The translations under genes and the position numbers were made by a program. This document shows, one piece after another, positions 1 to 10,530 of a stretch of 64,000 bases of DNA (the first letter of the stretch is position 1; every line of letters begins with the position of its first letter). A model generated the notes under the pieces. The model did no database searches. It saw only the letters and a list, made by a program, of their open reading frames with translations, and was not told the origin of the DNA. Source of the DNA: Meconema thalassinum. Its lineage: Eukaryota > Arthropoda > Insecta > Orthoptera > Tettigoniidae. The stretch covers positions 132,000,346 to 132,064,345 of the forward strand of contig OX336388.2 of the NCBI GenBank assembly GCA_946902985.2. Direction: 5' to 3'.

Positions 1-1010
1 TCACCTGCAACATCAAGCCGACAGCGCTGCTTTGTTTCTATGACTCTCAGCGTTGAAAATCCTGGCTCGCATAAATATGTCTTTGAAAATTGACACGCAA
101 TGAAAATTTGGCTATTACAGGATACACTGCAAGACAGTTTACCCAAAAGTCACCCAGTTCTAATATTTTGGAATCATCTTTTAGCTTTGATTCAAGAGCC
201 TTCGTGGTTTAGGCGGCAGCACACCGGCCTCTTACCACTGGGTCCGTGGTTCGAATGCCGGTCACTCCATGTGAGATCTGTGCTGGACAAAACGGAGGCA
301 GACAGGTTTTTCTCTGGGTACTCCGGTTTTCCCTGCCAATATTTCATTCCAGCAACACTCTCCACTATCATTTCATTTCATCTGTCATTCATTTAATCAT
401 TGCCCCAGAGGAGTGCGACAGGCTTCGGCAGCCGGCACAGTTCATATCCTCGCCGCTAGATGGGGGCTTCATTCATTCCATTTCTGACCCGGTCGGAGAC
501 TGGAAGCAGGCTGTGGATTTTCATTTCTTTTAGCTTTGATTCACAATTCATATCTATGGCTTCTTCTTGAAGCTGTGCTGGCAGTGCTTCAATGTCAATG
601 GCAAACGAATTTCTTGTTAACATTCTTCCGACGAGATATCAGGAAAGTAGAAGTTGAATTCTTGTGCCAGGGAATCCAAATGTGACTGAATTTGCACCTA
701 AGTTTATTACGATCACGTTCATTTTCCGGCAAAATTTCATTAAGGCGGTGAAAGGATGAGAAGTTGTTCAACTGAAGCTGGCGTTTCCATAACTGTATTT
801 TTTCTTCAGGAATGCATAATATTGGAGTTTCTGCCTTGGAGCTTTAAGTTCAAACTGTTCAAAGCTTCAAAGAAATCACAAAGATATGCCAACGAGACGA
901 TAAAATTGGTATGATTTTGCTCCTTACGACACAGCAAATTCCTTATTTAATCTCCAACCTCACGGCTCCGCAGAGGTTTGTGCCGACAGTTGGCAATTAC
1001 CAGTGCTTCT
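1..1010 (-). pseudogene. hAT transposase C-terminal fragment, broken
   Basis: Reading the minus strand from about 135 down to 1 gives the hAT dimerisation region, including TYLCEPGFSTLRVIETKQRC followed by RLDV; the family signature is YLCExGFS...TKxRxRLDV. Further upstream on the minus strand (about 545-800) are weaker matches to the preceding LW...L...F..L region of the same family. In a working element this domain pairs transposase monomers. Here the frame is interrupted by the SINE at 195-526 and by other lesions, and the N-terminal zinc finger and most of the catalytic core are missing. A domesticated gene is unlikely given these breaks. Confidence 0.7.
195..526 (+). mobile_element. tRNA-derived SINE, family A, copy 1
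   Basis: The head has Pol III promoter-like boxes: 'gtggtttaggcggcag' (A box) and 'tggttcgaatgcc' (B box). A roughly 250-bp body ends in 'ggctgtggattttcat'. A 17-bp target duplication, cttttagctttgattca, lies at 178-194 and 527-543 and fixes the ends exactly. A second copy is at 1700-2025. Inserted into the hAT remnant, so younger than it. Confidence 0.9.
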
Positions 1011-1304
1011 GAACGATTGACTTTGTGCGACCATGACTTGGAGAGATTCAAAAAATGTTTATTTTACAAAATTGTAATATTCGAGTTAAAATAACTTAAT
1101 TCGGAAATCACTTCACGCCCCCCTTGATAAAGCCCCACGCCCCCCAGGTTGGGAACCCCTGCGAATAGGTCACCAAATAAAGTTAATTAGGCAAGAAATG
1201 TGACCTGTCTTTGCTGTTGTGGCGAATGAACATCTTAACTATCTCCTGTTGATATCCAACACGTAGATGACATTGTATAATAATATGTTCACATCTATGC
1301 AATC

Positions 1305-1363
1305 CGACGCTCTGGCTGAGAAGTTAGTGTGTTGGGACCCAGGTTCGATTCCAGCAGGGCCAA
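1305..1363 (+). repeat. tRNA-like SINE head, degenerate
   Basis: 'tggctgagaagttagtgtg' resembles a Pol III A box and 'ggttcgattcc' (1342-1352) a B box at ordinary tRNA spacing. No acceptor stem pairs well, so this is a SINE remnant rather than a tRNA gene. Confidence 0.4.
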
Positions 1364-1496
1364 GTAATTTTACCTTGAATTGTGGATTCCCATCGCCCGG
1401 TGCCTTGTTGTTTGTTATGTCCTATGCACAATTTAAACAGCACGAAACACTTCCTTCCATCAAACACACAGAATATTAACTAGAAGATAACAAAAA

Positions 1497-2146
1497 GCTC
1501 TCAGTTACGTGTTGTTGGTTCAATCTACGTATACTAGGCCAGTAGCGTAATCTATAATTATGTTGCTATAACAACGTAAGCTCTCAGTTACGTGTTGTTT
1601 GTTCATCTATGTACATTATACTATGTCAGTAGCGTCATCTATATGTTGCTATAACTACGTAAGCTCTCAGATATGTGTTTGTTCATCTATGTTCATCTAG
1701 CCTCCGTGGCTTAGGCGGCAGCACGCCGGCCTCTCACCGCTGAGTCCGTGGTTCAAATCCCGGTCACTCCATGTGAGATCTGTGCTGGACAAAACGGAGA
1801 CAGACAGGTTTTTCTCCGGGTACTCCGGTTTTCCCTGTCAAAACTTCATTCCAGCAACAATCTCCACTATCATTTCATTTAATCTGACATTCATTTAATC
1901 ATTGCCCCAGAGGAGTGCGTCCGGCCTCGGCAACCGGCACAGTTCATATCCTCGCCGCTAGATGGGGGCTTCATTCATTCCATTCCTGTCCCGGTCGGAG
2001 ACTGGAAGCAGGCTGTGGATTTTCACTAGGTCAGTAGCGTCATCTACAGTAAATGTTGCTATAAGAACGTAAGCTCTCAGATATATGTTTGTTTATCTAT
2101 GTACAGTATACTAGCACTGTAGCGTCATCTATATATTGCTATATGA
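1497..2146 (+). repeat. 83-bp minisatellite, four units, split by a SINE
   Basis: Units begin with 'gctctcag' at 1497, 1580, 1663 and 2073 and contain 'gtcagtagcgtcatctat' and 'gttgctata'. Spacing is 83, 83 and, after removing the 326-bp SINE, 84 bp. The array ends in a 12-base A run at 2146-2157. Confidence 0.85.
1700..2025 (+). mobile_element. tRNA-derived SINE, family A, copy 2
   Basis: Same head, body and end as 195-526. It sits within the third unit of the 83-bp minisatellite. The flanks share only a short 'ctag', so the target duplication is not clear. Confidence 0.85.
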
Positions 2147-2156
2147 AAAAAAAAAA

Positions 2157-2204
2157 ACGAGCCTTACAGTAGTCGCATATGATGTGTAACATCTGACATG
2201 TTAT
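2157..2204 (+). repeat. Repeat F, copy 1
   Basis: A 48-bp stretch containing 'gccttacagtagtcgcatat' is repeated essentially unchanged at 11892-11939, where it forms the left edge of an insertion in a LINE. Here it directly follows the minisatellite's A run. Confidence 0.75.
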
Positions 2205-2672
2205 TCGAATAATTCCATATTACTTACTCGCATTTTTTAAAGAATGAACTCATAGTGCTACCTTGTGCCAGCAAACATGACAGGATTCTCCAATGCATCT
2301 GCAGTAGTGACATACAGGGTGAACGTAAAATGCCCCACTTGGAGGTCATCCAATTGCAAGACAAAAGTTTCAATAGCAAAATCGGATCGGGTGCTGTTTA
2401 AAACCACAAGTATGAAAGCGAGGAGCTGGCAACACTGTCACATACTGAAGCGCATCGGAATGTACAGAGAAATGTGTATCATCCCGCAATACCGTACTGT
2501 TCGTCGCAGCTCACTGAGTAGACTGTTGAGTTATCAAACCCACATGCACCATCGAGCTACGGTTCGAATCTACGTCAGGTTTTTTTGTTTCTTTTTGCGT
2601 GGTACGTCAGTTCCCGTCGTTTAACTGCGTTTGTAAGCATGACATCACATCATTTTCTCACATGACAGTGTG

Positions 2673-3137
2673 GGTGACCTCCGTTGCGTAGTAGTCAGCG
2701 TGATTAGCTCCCACCCCGGAGGTCCGCGGTTCGATTCCTGGCTCTGCCACGAAATTTGAAAAGTGGTCTGAGGACTGGTACGGGGTCTACTCAGCCTCGG
2801 GTGGTCCAAATGAGTAGAGGGGGCTTGATTACCACCTCAGCTATCCTCAAAGTGGTTTTCCGTGGTTTTCCACTTCGTCTTCGAGCAAATGCCGGGATGG
2901 TCCCTACCGTAAGGCCACGGCCGCCTCCTTCCCCTTTAGTGCCTAACCCTCCCACTGTTCCCATCCCTTCATCAGGCCCCCGTTCGCTTTGCAGGTGAGG
3001 CCGCCTGGGCAAAGTGCTAGTCACACTCCCCAGTTGTATCCCCGACTCAGAATCCCAAGCTCCAGGACACTGCCCTCAGTGGTGGTAATGGTGGGATCCT
3101 CGCTTAGTCCGTAAAACGATAACGAAAAAAAGAACGC
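2673..3137 (+). mobile_element. tRNA-derived SINE, family B, copy 1
   Basis: A tRNA-like head (A box 'gcgtagtagtcagcgtg', B box 'cggttcgattcctgg') is followed by a body with 'gaaatttgaaaagtggtctg' and 'aaatgccgggatggt'. A possible 8-bp duplication, acagtgtg, lies at 2665-2672 and 3138-3145. Related copies are at 13931-14429, 15066-15185, 15860-16205 and 62315-62548. Confidence 0.85.
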
Positions 3138-3229
3138 ACAGTGTGATCCATTAAACGGCATGCATGAGTCGACTAACCACGCATTGAACAACCATAACTG
3201 GTGCTGTCAAGTTCATGTAGGGTGGCTTC

Positions 3230-4235
3230 ATGGTGGAGTTCACAAATGGTGAATTCGTCGATATGCTTTTAGTGTTGGGTGCTGCTCGTGAGTATGCGGT
3301 ACGGTACCCTCAAAGGCGCCATCCCGATAAGAATGGTTTTCGTCGCCTTGAGCAACGCCTGTGGGAAACCGGTAATCTTCGCCCACAAGTAGTGGACAGA
3401 GGTCGTCCAAGGACTAGACGTAGCCTACTCCACAAACGGAGGACGCAATTCTTGAAACCGTTCACCAATCACCTCGGCGAAGTACCCGTGATATTGCAAG
3501 GCAGTTCCAGGTATCTCCAACACTGGTTGTTGACGTGTTGCACGACGAAGAACTGAATCCATACCTTTACACGTTAACTCAACACCAGCGGCCAGAAGAC
3601 CACATTCAACGAGTACAGTTCTGTGAATTGCAATTGCAATAATTTAAAGATAACGAATATTTTATCAAGAGTGTGCTATGGAGTGACGAATGTAGCTTCA
3701 CTCGGGAAGGTATTTTCAACCATCACAACAGTCATTATTGGTCTGACCACAACCCACATATCACCCGTGAACGTGGCTTTCAGGCACGCTTTGGCATAAG
3801 CCTGTGGGTTGGAATCGTGGGAGGAGTGCTTTTAGGCCCTTACCTATTGCCAGACAAGTTTATTACCCCCCTCTATCGTACGTCCCACTTGGTGTTCGGC
3901 GACAGCTATGGTTTCAGCATGATGTTGCACCGCCACCCTTTGGAATGACTGTGCGTAACTGTTTAAATGAAGCGTGTTCAGGGAAATGGATTGGTCGTGG
4001 AGGTCCAATGTTCTGGCCGCCACGTTCCACGGACCTTAATCCACTAGATTTTTATTTGTTGGGACACTTAAAGGAACAAGCTTACAGTACTCCACCCATG
4101 GATGTACAATACCTAATAGTTCGCGTGCATGCTGCATATTGGATGCAGGTGTTGCATAGGGCCCGGCAAAGTATGTTCCAACGAGTGGCGAAGTGTTTGC
4201 AAATGCAAGGAGATCGCTTTGAACATCTGCTGTGA
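3230..4235 (+). pseudogene. DUF4817/mariner-like transposase, frameshifted
   Basis: Three reading-frame pieces line up in order. At 3230-3556, RRHPDKNGFRRLEQRLWETG matches the DNA-binding helix-turn-helix (DUF4817) region. At 3673-3948, LWSDECSFTREG and HNSHYWSDHNPH match the start of the DDE catalytic domain, with the first Asp in SDE. At 3804-4235, WFQHDVAP, WPPRSTDLNPLDFYL and a final FEHLL match the second catalytic Asp, the PPRSPDLxPxD motif and the usual C terminus. The transposase would cut and paste the surrounding element. Frame changes between the pieces and a gap around 3556-3672 make it non-functional. Confidence 0.85.
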
Positions 4236-4584
4236 AGTGAAGGCGTTGCTCGTAAGTGTACGTTCCGGCTCTGTGAGATAAGACTGGACGTCAAACGTAC
4301 ACTATGGAATTATGGTGCGTAGCATAATGGGCAATCGTGTGTAGGCTACCTACAGTATTGTGCTTCTTTGTACCACATTGGATAGAGACGATGTTACTTC
4401 ATCCACTATTATGTTATATTGGCTTTATTTGTGCCATGGACGAAACAAGGGGTAGTTTAACTCTGTAAGAAGTTCATGTTACGCTTGAATGATTAAATAC
4501 AGGTAACTGTAACGGTAAGACATAGTGTATTGCATAGTGGAGGTGTACATTGGATGCAATTGGATACATTACCTGAAAAAAAAT

Positions 4585-4660
4585 GGCGCGAACGCGACTC
4601 GAACATCGGTGCGTCCATACAACCGGCATTTATGGCAATACCTCGTCTAACTGAGCTAAT
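4585..4660 (-). repeat. tRNA-like sequence, antisense in the mariner-like element
   Basis: On the minus strand 'ttagctcagttaga' is an A box and 'gatgttcgagtcgc' a B box, spaced as in a tRNA, and the sequence ends 'cgcgcca'. The anticodon arm does not fold well and the loop lacks a clear position-33 T, so a functional tRNA is unlikely. Confidence 0.45.
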
Positions 4661-4869
4661 GAGACAGCTCCGGCAGAGTGACGAGTTCCTGCGACCAGTT
4701 TTTGGCCCCGCTGCATGCAGTTACAGCGTTGCCAGAGCCTCGTTTCTTAACACGCATTTCTGTTAAACCTATTGGCAGGACTAGGTTTTGCAAGATAAAC
4801 TTTTGTCGTGAATTTCGACGAGAAACCGCATGCCGACCTCCAAGTGCGGCATTTTACGTTCACCCTGTA

Positions 4870-5211
4870 TACCTGCAACTGTATGCGGGTGCAATCCACT
4901 GCCTACTTGATGCGAGCAGCGCTTTATACCGGCCACTTAGTGAACCCATGCCAGAGATGTTATTGAAAATGGCCTCTTATTGCTGATATAGCGCACTGCC
5001 AAGTATAGGCGCGATTAAAAATTAGGTGTGCAGTAGGTATATTAAATGCGTTTCTCCCAGTGATACGTTTAGACCAACGAAGTTTCAATTATTGTTAGTA
5101 GTCGGTGTTAATATACTGAATTCCTACGTTGTTTGGAGAGTTGGTTGATGCGATATAGCACTCGAGGTATCGAGTGCTTACATTAAATAAGAGTACAGCA
5201 AAGTATGAAGA
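4870..5211. other. No recognisable feature
   Basis: AT-rich sequence without an open frame of interest or a repeat seen elsewhere in the window. Confidence 0.5.
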
Positions 5212-5365
5212 TTTAATAAATCGTAATTGTTTTCAGCAAATATGATATAATGAATATTTTCACACCAAAGAACGACAACTTGAAGATGATTTATTATAGG
5301 AATTTCTTTAATGGGGCCTCCAAACCATGAGGTAAACTATATGCGATTTACATTCCACATAGTCA
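5212..5365 (+). repeat. Repeat I, copy 1
   Basis: About 150 bp including 'gttttcagcaaatatgatat' and 'gaacgacaacttgaagatga' is repeated with scattered differences at 12862-13010. No coding content. Confidence 0.75.
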
Positions 5366-5387
5366 CATGGCTTACAGTACGTCGTTG

Positions 5388-5450
5388 CAGGGCCGTGGAG
5401 AGCGGCGACGGGCCCTGGGGCTGGAATCTCCCGGGCCCCCCTTTATAACC
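5388..5450 (+). repeat. hAT-terminus-like GC-rich block
   Basis: Begins 'cagggccgtggagagcggcg' and contains 'gggccctgg' and 'cccgggcccccc', a composition typical of one end of some hAT elements. No partner end or target duplication was seen, so this is tentative. Confidence 0.3.
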
Positions 5451-5564
5451 AAATTCTGTAAATTTAAATTATAATCCTCGTAAATTTGCACAAACTGTCT
5501 TTGCACAAAATGCTCATCATGAAATCAATTACATGAACTTAAAAAACCAGCAAGCAATAATAAT

Positions 5565-5766
5565 AATCATCATCATCTTCCTTTTCCGTCTGAAGGTTCC
5601 CGGGTGCGGTAGACAAGCGCTCGCCGCTGCTTTCTGTCATTGTACAACTTCCGTTCTACAACTTCTTCCCATTTCAGCCCTTTTTTTCTCCACTTCTGAT
5701 TTCACGGTCTCAAGCCATCGTTTTGTGGGTCTTCCCCTAGGTCTCCTCCCTTTTAGTTCTCTATTG
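5565..5766 (-). pseudogene. LINE ORF2 extreme C-terminal fragment
   Basis: The minus strand reads GRRPRGRPTKRWLETV then, in a shifted frame, KWEEVVERKLYNDRKQRRAL. The GRPxxRW block followed by a basic tail is the usual C-terminal end of RTE/CR1-like reverse transcriptase proteins. A run of seven A residues (minus strand) marks the frame change. It is followed downstream on the minus strand by a trinucleotide tail, as in a LINE 3' end. Confidence 0.6.
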
Positions 5767-5768
5767 AA

Positions 5769-5815
<47 letters not shown>
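5769..5815 (+). repeat. (AAT)n microsatellite
   Basis: About fifteen uninterrupted AAT units. Confidence 0.95.
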
Positions 5816-5990
5816 TGTAGCATGCTGAGCTGCTATGCCCAAGATCGCGGGATTAAACCCGGTCGAAGTCGTCGGATTTTTAAAAGCGTTGAAATCCTTC
5901 ATTATGCCTTTATTTGGAGAGGAAGTAAAGCCGGCGGGCCCATGTAATGCAGATTTATGGTATGTAAAAGAACCTACCACTTCAATTTGT
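5816..5990 (+). mobile_element. tRNA-derived SINE, family C, 5'-truncated copy
   Basis: Contains 'agcatgctgagctgctatgc', 'gattaaacccggtcgaagtc' and 'gtatgtaaaagaacctacca'. These match, in opposite orientation, the copies at 11540-11705, 54757-54970 and 54999-55152. The first part of the tRNA-like head is missing and replaced by the microsatellite. Confidence 0.75.
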
Positions 5991-6329
5991 AGTGTGTAAT
6001 CAAAATGTGTAGGTTATTTGGTTAGAAACGCTCTCAAGTTCCAACGTTCGCCGCTGGGTGTTAGTTACAGTGGCGTCTGTTATCCAAAATTGGAACTACT
6101 TGAAATTGAACTTGTTAGGTAGCCTACGGGCGTTCAATTGAAATGTCCTCATATGACCATTGGCTGCAATAAATAGGTTACTGTATAATAATATTTCAAT
6201 TATATATTCTACTAAATCCATGCTATATGTATTATCACAGGCAGAGCGTGAATTACTATCAATATAAATAAGTTAATGCTGGTATGTTAAATTTACAACA
6301 GTGAAACTGGGGGAATGCACGCAAAAGTA

Positions 6330-7220
6330 CAGTGAAAAGTGGCTAATTCGAACTTCTATAATTCGAAATCTTCTTTAATTCGAATTTTTCTCTTGGTCCC
6401 TAGCATTTTATATACAATCAATGCTAAAAGATCGTGGTTAAATTGAATTATACTTTGGATAATTCGAAGTTTTTGCGTGTAAAAAGCCGATCGGAAGCCA
6501 AACAGTTGGGTCAGGAATTCCCGAAAAACGACGTTATATCATTGGCATGCGGCCCCTACTCGATTGTTTTGCCTACATGACTTCGAAAAACAAGATGGTG
6601 ACGACGCATCTGGCGATGAAACGTGGAGGCAGTACCCGGGAAAACTGTTCCGAGTGCTGCCCAAGCTATAAACCACATCACAGAGCTAAGGAGTATTTTT
6701 TTTTGGGGGGGGGGGGGGGGGGGGGGGGAAGTATTGTAGAAATGACGTAAGTGATTCTGTTTCCCGTTTTAAATTTGTTAGATTCTTTTGTGATGGCCAA
6801 GAGACTTAATTGCAAGATACAGGTAAGAATCTCAAACTTTTTTGCAAAACAGTAGATTTCTCTAAGAATTAACTAGAATGCTGGATTACTAGTCTGCTGT
6901 CGTTAAATAGGTGAATAGTACATTTTGGTTTTATTATATCATTTGAAACTTTTGGGGTTATTCACAATACAGTCATTATACAGCACCGTTGTCTGTTCAT
7001 CTGCTTTGTTGAACGTCAATCAATATGTAAACGTAATACTGTACATAAGCACTTCACTTGTTAAAAAACTATGTAATATTATGTTTAATAAAGGCTCTTG
7101 AATAAAAACCTAAAATTTGATTTTCTTTACCCTTTTCAAAGCAACTTTCTTAATTCGAATTTTTGGATAATTCGAATTTTTTACTGGTCCCTTGAGGTTC
7201 GAATTATCCAAGTTCCACTG
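6330..7220. mobile_element. Non-autonomous pogo/Tigger-like DNA transposon
   Basis: The left end 'cagtgaaaagtggctaattc' and the complement of the right end 'cagtggaacttggataattc' form terminal inverted repeats rich in 'aattcgaa'. TA flanks both sides (6328-6329 and 7221-7222). The inside carries no long reading frame and includes a 24-base G run. Subterminal repeated 'attcgaa' motifs are typical of pogo/Tigger-type elements. Confidence 0.75.
6705..6728 (+). repeat. Homopolymer G tract, 24 bases
   Basis: Uninterrupted G run inside the pogo-like element; length may be affected by sequencing. Confidence 0.9.
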
Positions 7221-7222
7221 TA

Positions 7223-8675
7223 TTTGCAAGTTCAATGTTTATACCTGAAAAGCCCTTACCAATGCATTATTTTTAATTATCAGAGTAAGGCCATCGAGAA
7301 CTAAGTAATAATGTTCCTTAAATTCACTATACTGTTTAGTTTTGGCGTTTGACAGATCTAAATTTGCCCCGATGAGGTAACACTGTAAGCATGCACAGTG
7401 TTCAGATTTAAAGTTCTGCAGATCCTATTTGATGTCAATAATTTTAGAACTTCAGTGGTACTCGTAAACTCAATATGCTCGTTCGTCGTACACAAATTTG
7501 AAAAGAAAATGCATTTGCCGGACCTTAATTTCATCGGTTTTACAGTACTTAACTTGGGGAACAAATTCACATTGAAAAAAGCTGTTTTCCATGAACTCGG
7601 AAACATGTGGGTTCGAATTCTACCGTCAGTGATATAAGCTTTTCCATGATTCATTGTTTTAACCCTATAGCCAAAGGCTGTAGTTGCACCATCGTAGATT
7701 CATTTCCTCCCCAATTCTATCCCAAATTAATTAAAATATATTATTAACGTCAGATATAGATTCCCGGACAGAGTTCTACACGCACAGTTAGTAGAAAGGA
7801 CTGATGACCACGACGTCCTCAGACCCAAAAAATTAATCAACAGGAAGTTCAGTTCACTGAACTGCATGTCAAAAGAGGTGGAAAGGGCATACTGTACACT
7901 GTGCAGTACTACGACCTCTGTGACATATAACGTAATCTCTTTTCATAATGAAAACATGATTTTTACACAAAGTCAAGACTTATTTTAAAATACGTTTTAC
8001 GTACAGTGTTTTTATGTTGACATTCTTAAAATTTGCTGCTCTTGAAGAGTCACGTCCCTTACACTGGTAAGTGTTTTGGTTGAACGGCGATCACACATCT
8101 TTGTACATTAAACAAAGCAAAATACATTTTCATAATTAATCACAGGTATACAGTAGGCCTAGGCCCTTCATGGGCTGTAGTGCAAGTTTTTTAAATACAG
8201 TACTCATACGTAAGTCAAGTAATTGTGTGCTATCAGTAGATTGCAGCTGATCAGTGATTTGTTTTCACAAAATAAGAAAATGTGAATTTGAACTATATTT
8301 TGTAATTTGCGGTCAGTTGATTTCATATAATTTAATATTGCTTTGCAGTAAGCAAAACTAGAGCCAAGTTCTCCTAAAATCCCCCAACCTATCTATGACT
8401 GGTGACCATCAGAGGTGGATTTGAGCCAAGATTATGGGGGAGTGGACACACAGGGGATCTGGGAGATGGAATATCACCAAGCTTCGGGTGGGGTTCGGGC
8501 ATCCTCCTCCGGAAAATTTTGCAAAAATTAGGTCCAAATTATTGAGTTTTAGGCCATTTGGGTGATTAGTTTTGTGATATTTTTGAGTAAAAATTTGGTG
8601 ACCATTGAAATTTAGTGGCTATAGGAATTACTCTCCGATATTGAAGTAAAAGCTCTCGCACCTTCAAAAAAGACC
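7223..8675. other. No recognisable feature
   Basis: About 1.45 kb of mostly AT-rich sequence. Overlapping open frames on both strands at 7358-7654 show no domain or family signature. Isolated 'gggttcgaatt' at 7610 resembles a B box but has no partner A box. Confidence 0.5.
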
Positions 8676-8880
8676 CCGTGGTGGAGCTCACCAACGACCG
8701 TGATGGGAGTCTAGAGCAAGTCTGCAGATCGGATTTTCGAATCCCGGTGCTGACAGCGGCTATCCTGAGTGTGGTTCTTCCCTCCAGACAAATGCCGGGA
8801 AAGTACCTTATTTAACTCCGCAATCGGGAAGCCAAACCCTGCATTCCTGCCGCGGCTTCGTCAGGACCCGGAGCCATTTC
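8676..8880 (+). repeat. tRNA-derived SINE-like fragment
   Basis: A head with 'ttttcgaatcccggtgctga' (B box-like) is followed by 'ccagacaaatgccgggaaag' and 'gcttcgtcaggacccgg', resembling the family B body but diverged. No target duplication seen. Confidence 0.45.
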
Positions 8881-9236
8881 TAAGTCGTAGATAAAGAGAG
8901 CAACTCATTTTATGTTTAACTGTATTGAGACGTTGAAGCGTATCACGAAATGGCATGATTCGCAAGGGAAAGTAACTCTTCGCTTCCTGAAAAATAAGTG
9001 CTTTGCAGATCGATGCTGCTCTTTGGAATAAATGGCGTAGAGATGTCCAATAATAATAATAGCCACTGCACCAGCTCAAAACAAAATTGTATTTATATTA
9101 ATATTTGACAATACTTCATCTTAATTTTCTTCTAAATTAAGCATAAGTTAGTTCAAATATTGGGTCTTAGGAAAATCTGCGCGGTTGCATACATGCAATA
9201 TATTAATTTCTCCATCGCCATGCACACCCCTGACGT

Positions 9237-9775
9237 TACTTATTGTTGTTTTAAGTGGCGGAACAGATACGTCATCTGCCCGTACCACTGACGTTCCTTG
9301 AGAGGATGGAAAACAAAGTTCAGTTCCCTAGCTTAATTGTCATTTTCTCCTGGGTAATTAAACACACAGTCCAGATAAATACTCGAATGTTACCTTAGTT
9401 TCAGCCTTTGAATACATTTCGCAACTCTAGTACCAATAATAATGTAGGTTTTCAATAAATCCCTTAATCAGAAATGATTTGAGCACGAACCCAAGTACCT
9501 AGGATTGTTGATCATATTGAATGAACCAGTAATATTAATAATTATACTGCACCTAAACATACAGATTATTCAAATATTAGCATTGTTTTATCAATTCAGT
9601 ATACGAGAAGATGAACAATTTTGCATGCATTTCTTCTATCTACGTTTGACAACAGAATCATCCCACCCTTTCGCAAGATATTTAGCCAGCAATGATAATT
9701 TTTCTCATAGTGCGAAAGTGAATGACTAGGGAAAGATGGTATCGCTGTTCCGCCCCTTAAATCAACAATAACTAT
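9237..9775. mobile_element. Inverted-repeat element (MITE-like)
   Basis: Left end 'ttattgttgttttaagtggc' then 'ggaacaga'; right end is its complement, reading 'ttattgttgatttaaggggc' then 'ggaacagc'. About 30 bp pair at each end around a 480-bp interior without coding potential. Flanks share 'act', which could be a 3-bp target duplication. The 'ttgttttaaggggc' motif recurs at 15285, 29019 and 59133. Confidence 0.65.
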
Positions 9776-10397
9776 ATAGTGAATTACTTTGTGGACGCTA
9801 CTTCAAAGTTTATTTTACTTACCTGCCTGTACGACATACGATACATCCAGCTAGACAATAATATATTCATTTCAGACGCTATCACCTCTAAATATCTAAG
9901 CTTGACGTGACGCACCAAACTTCAATCTATTGAGCTACCTGACCTAACACACCAGGGCAGCCCAGGCTCTCATGGCCTTGGCGAAATAAGTGAAGGGATG
10001 AGAAAGTTATTTGAAGGATTGGTGCATAAGCCGAATAAGCTAAATTTAGAATCTGAGAACAATACATAGCGAAGCCGCATCGCCTAATTTGACCGCTTTG
10101 AGACAGTTGTTCCTCCCACAAGCGCTTTGTAAGAGAAAATTGTCTACTTGACAGAATAAGTTTTCCAATCCTTGTAACTCTGTTCACAGACAGTTCTTTG
10201 CATTCACTAAATGATTGTCAGTAGAAAATTCAAGTCGCATAAAGGCAATAATAAATCAATGCCTGATTGGGCCCATCCTCCTAGGACGCCGGGCCCCCCT
10301 GGGAGGGTCGGGCACCGGGGCACCAGCCCTGCCTGACCCCCCCTCTCTTCGGGCCTGCGTCGTTGTACCGATCTCTGCCACCGCGCGCGCTCATTGT
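9776..10397. other. No clear feature; GC-rich hAT-end-like patch at 10268-10345
   Basis: The patch 'gggcccccctgggagggtcg' then 'ggcaccggggcacc' resembles the GC-rich ends of hAT elements such as the one at 17289, but no partner end was found. The rest shows nothing. Confidence 0.35.
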
Positions 10398-10530
10398 TTC
10401 CGTCCCATGCACTTCCGTCCCATTCACTTCCGTCTCTTTTCCAAAATCACTCCCACAAAAATGTCCAGCTACCGAGTGCCACAAAAATATCCAGATACCG
10501 AGTGGAAAGATGTTACACATCAAAAAGCTT
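10398..10530 (+). repeat. Repeat D, copy 1
   Basis: Shares 'ccaaaatcactcccacaaaa' and 'gatgttacacatcaaaaag' with 13068-13158. This copy has an internal tandem duplication of a 26-bp segment containing 'tccagctaccgagtg'. Confidence 0.75.

Larger units (their letters stand above)
1..1161 (-). mobile_element. hAT transposon remnant (ZBED5/SCAND3-like), runs off the left edge
   Basis: The minus strand encodes pieces of the C-terminal third of a hAT transposase. The right end, near 1110-1161, is a C-rich then 'ggttgggaacccctg' sequence; on the minus strand this starts CAGGGGTTCCCAACC, a usual hAT terminus. The distance between this end and the C-terminal coding pieces is far too short for a whole transposase, so most of the coding region is deleted. 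A SINE (195-526) sits inside it. The other terminus lies beyond position 1. Confidence 0.7.
2315..4867 (+). mobile_element. Tc1/mariner-superfamily (DUF4817-type) DNA transposon, decayed
   Basis: Terminal inverted repeats begin CAGGGTGAACGTAAAATGCC at 2315 and end with the complement at 4867; the repeats match over about 34 bp. TA dinucleotides flank both ends (2313-2314 and 4868-4869), the usual mariner target duplication. It contains a broken transposase (3230-4235), a nested SINE (2673-3137) and an antisense tRNA-like sequence (4585-4660). Confidence 0.9.

Noticed and set aside
4585..4660. Functional tRNA gene
   Set aside because: A and B boxes are present but the anticodon arm does not fold and it lies within a transposon.
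5753..5980. Minus-strand frame with poly-Ile
   Set aside because: It is the AAT microsatellite read through a SINE.
7358..7654. Overlapping 79-98-codon frames on both strands
   Set aside because: No family signature, no repeat support, and both strands equally open.
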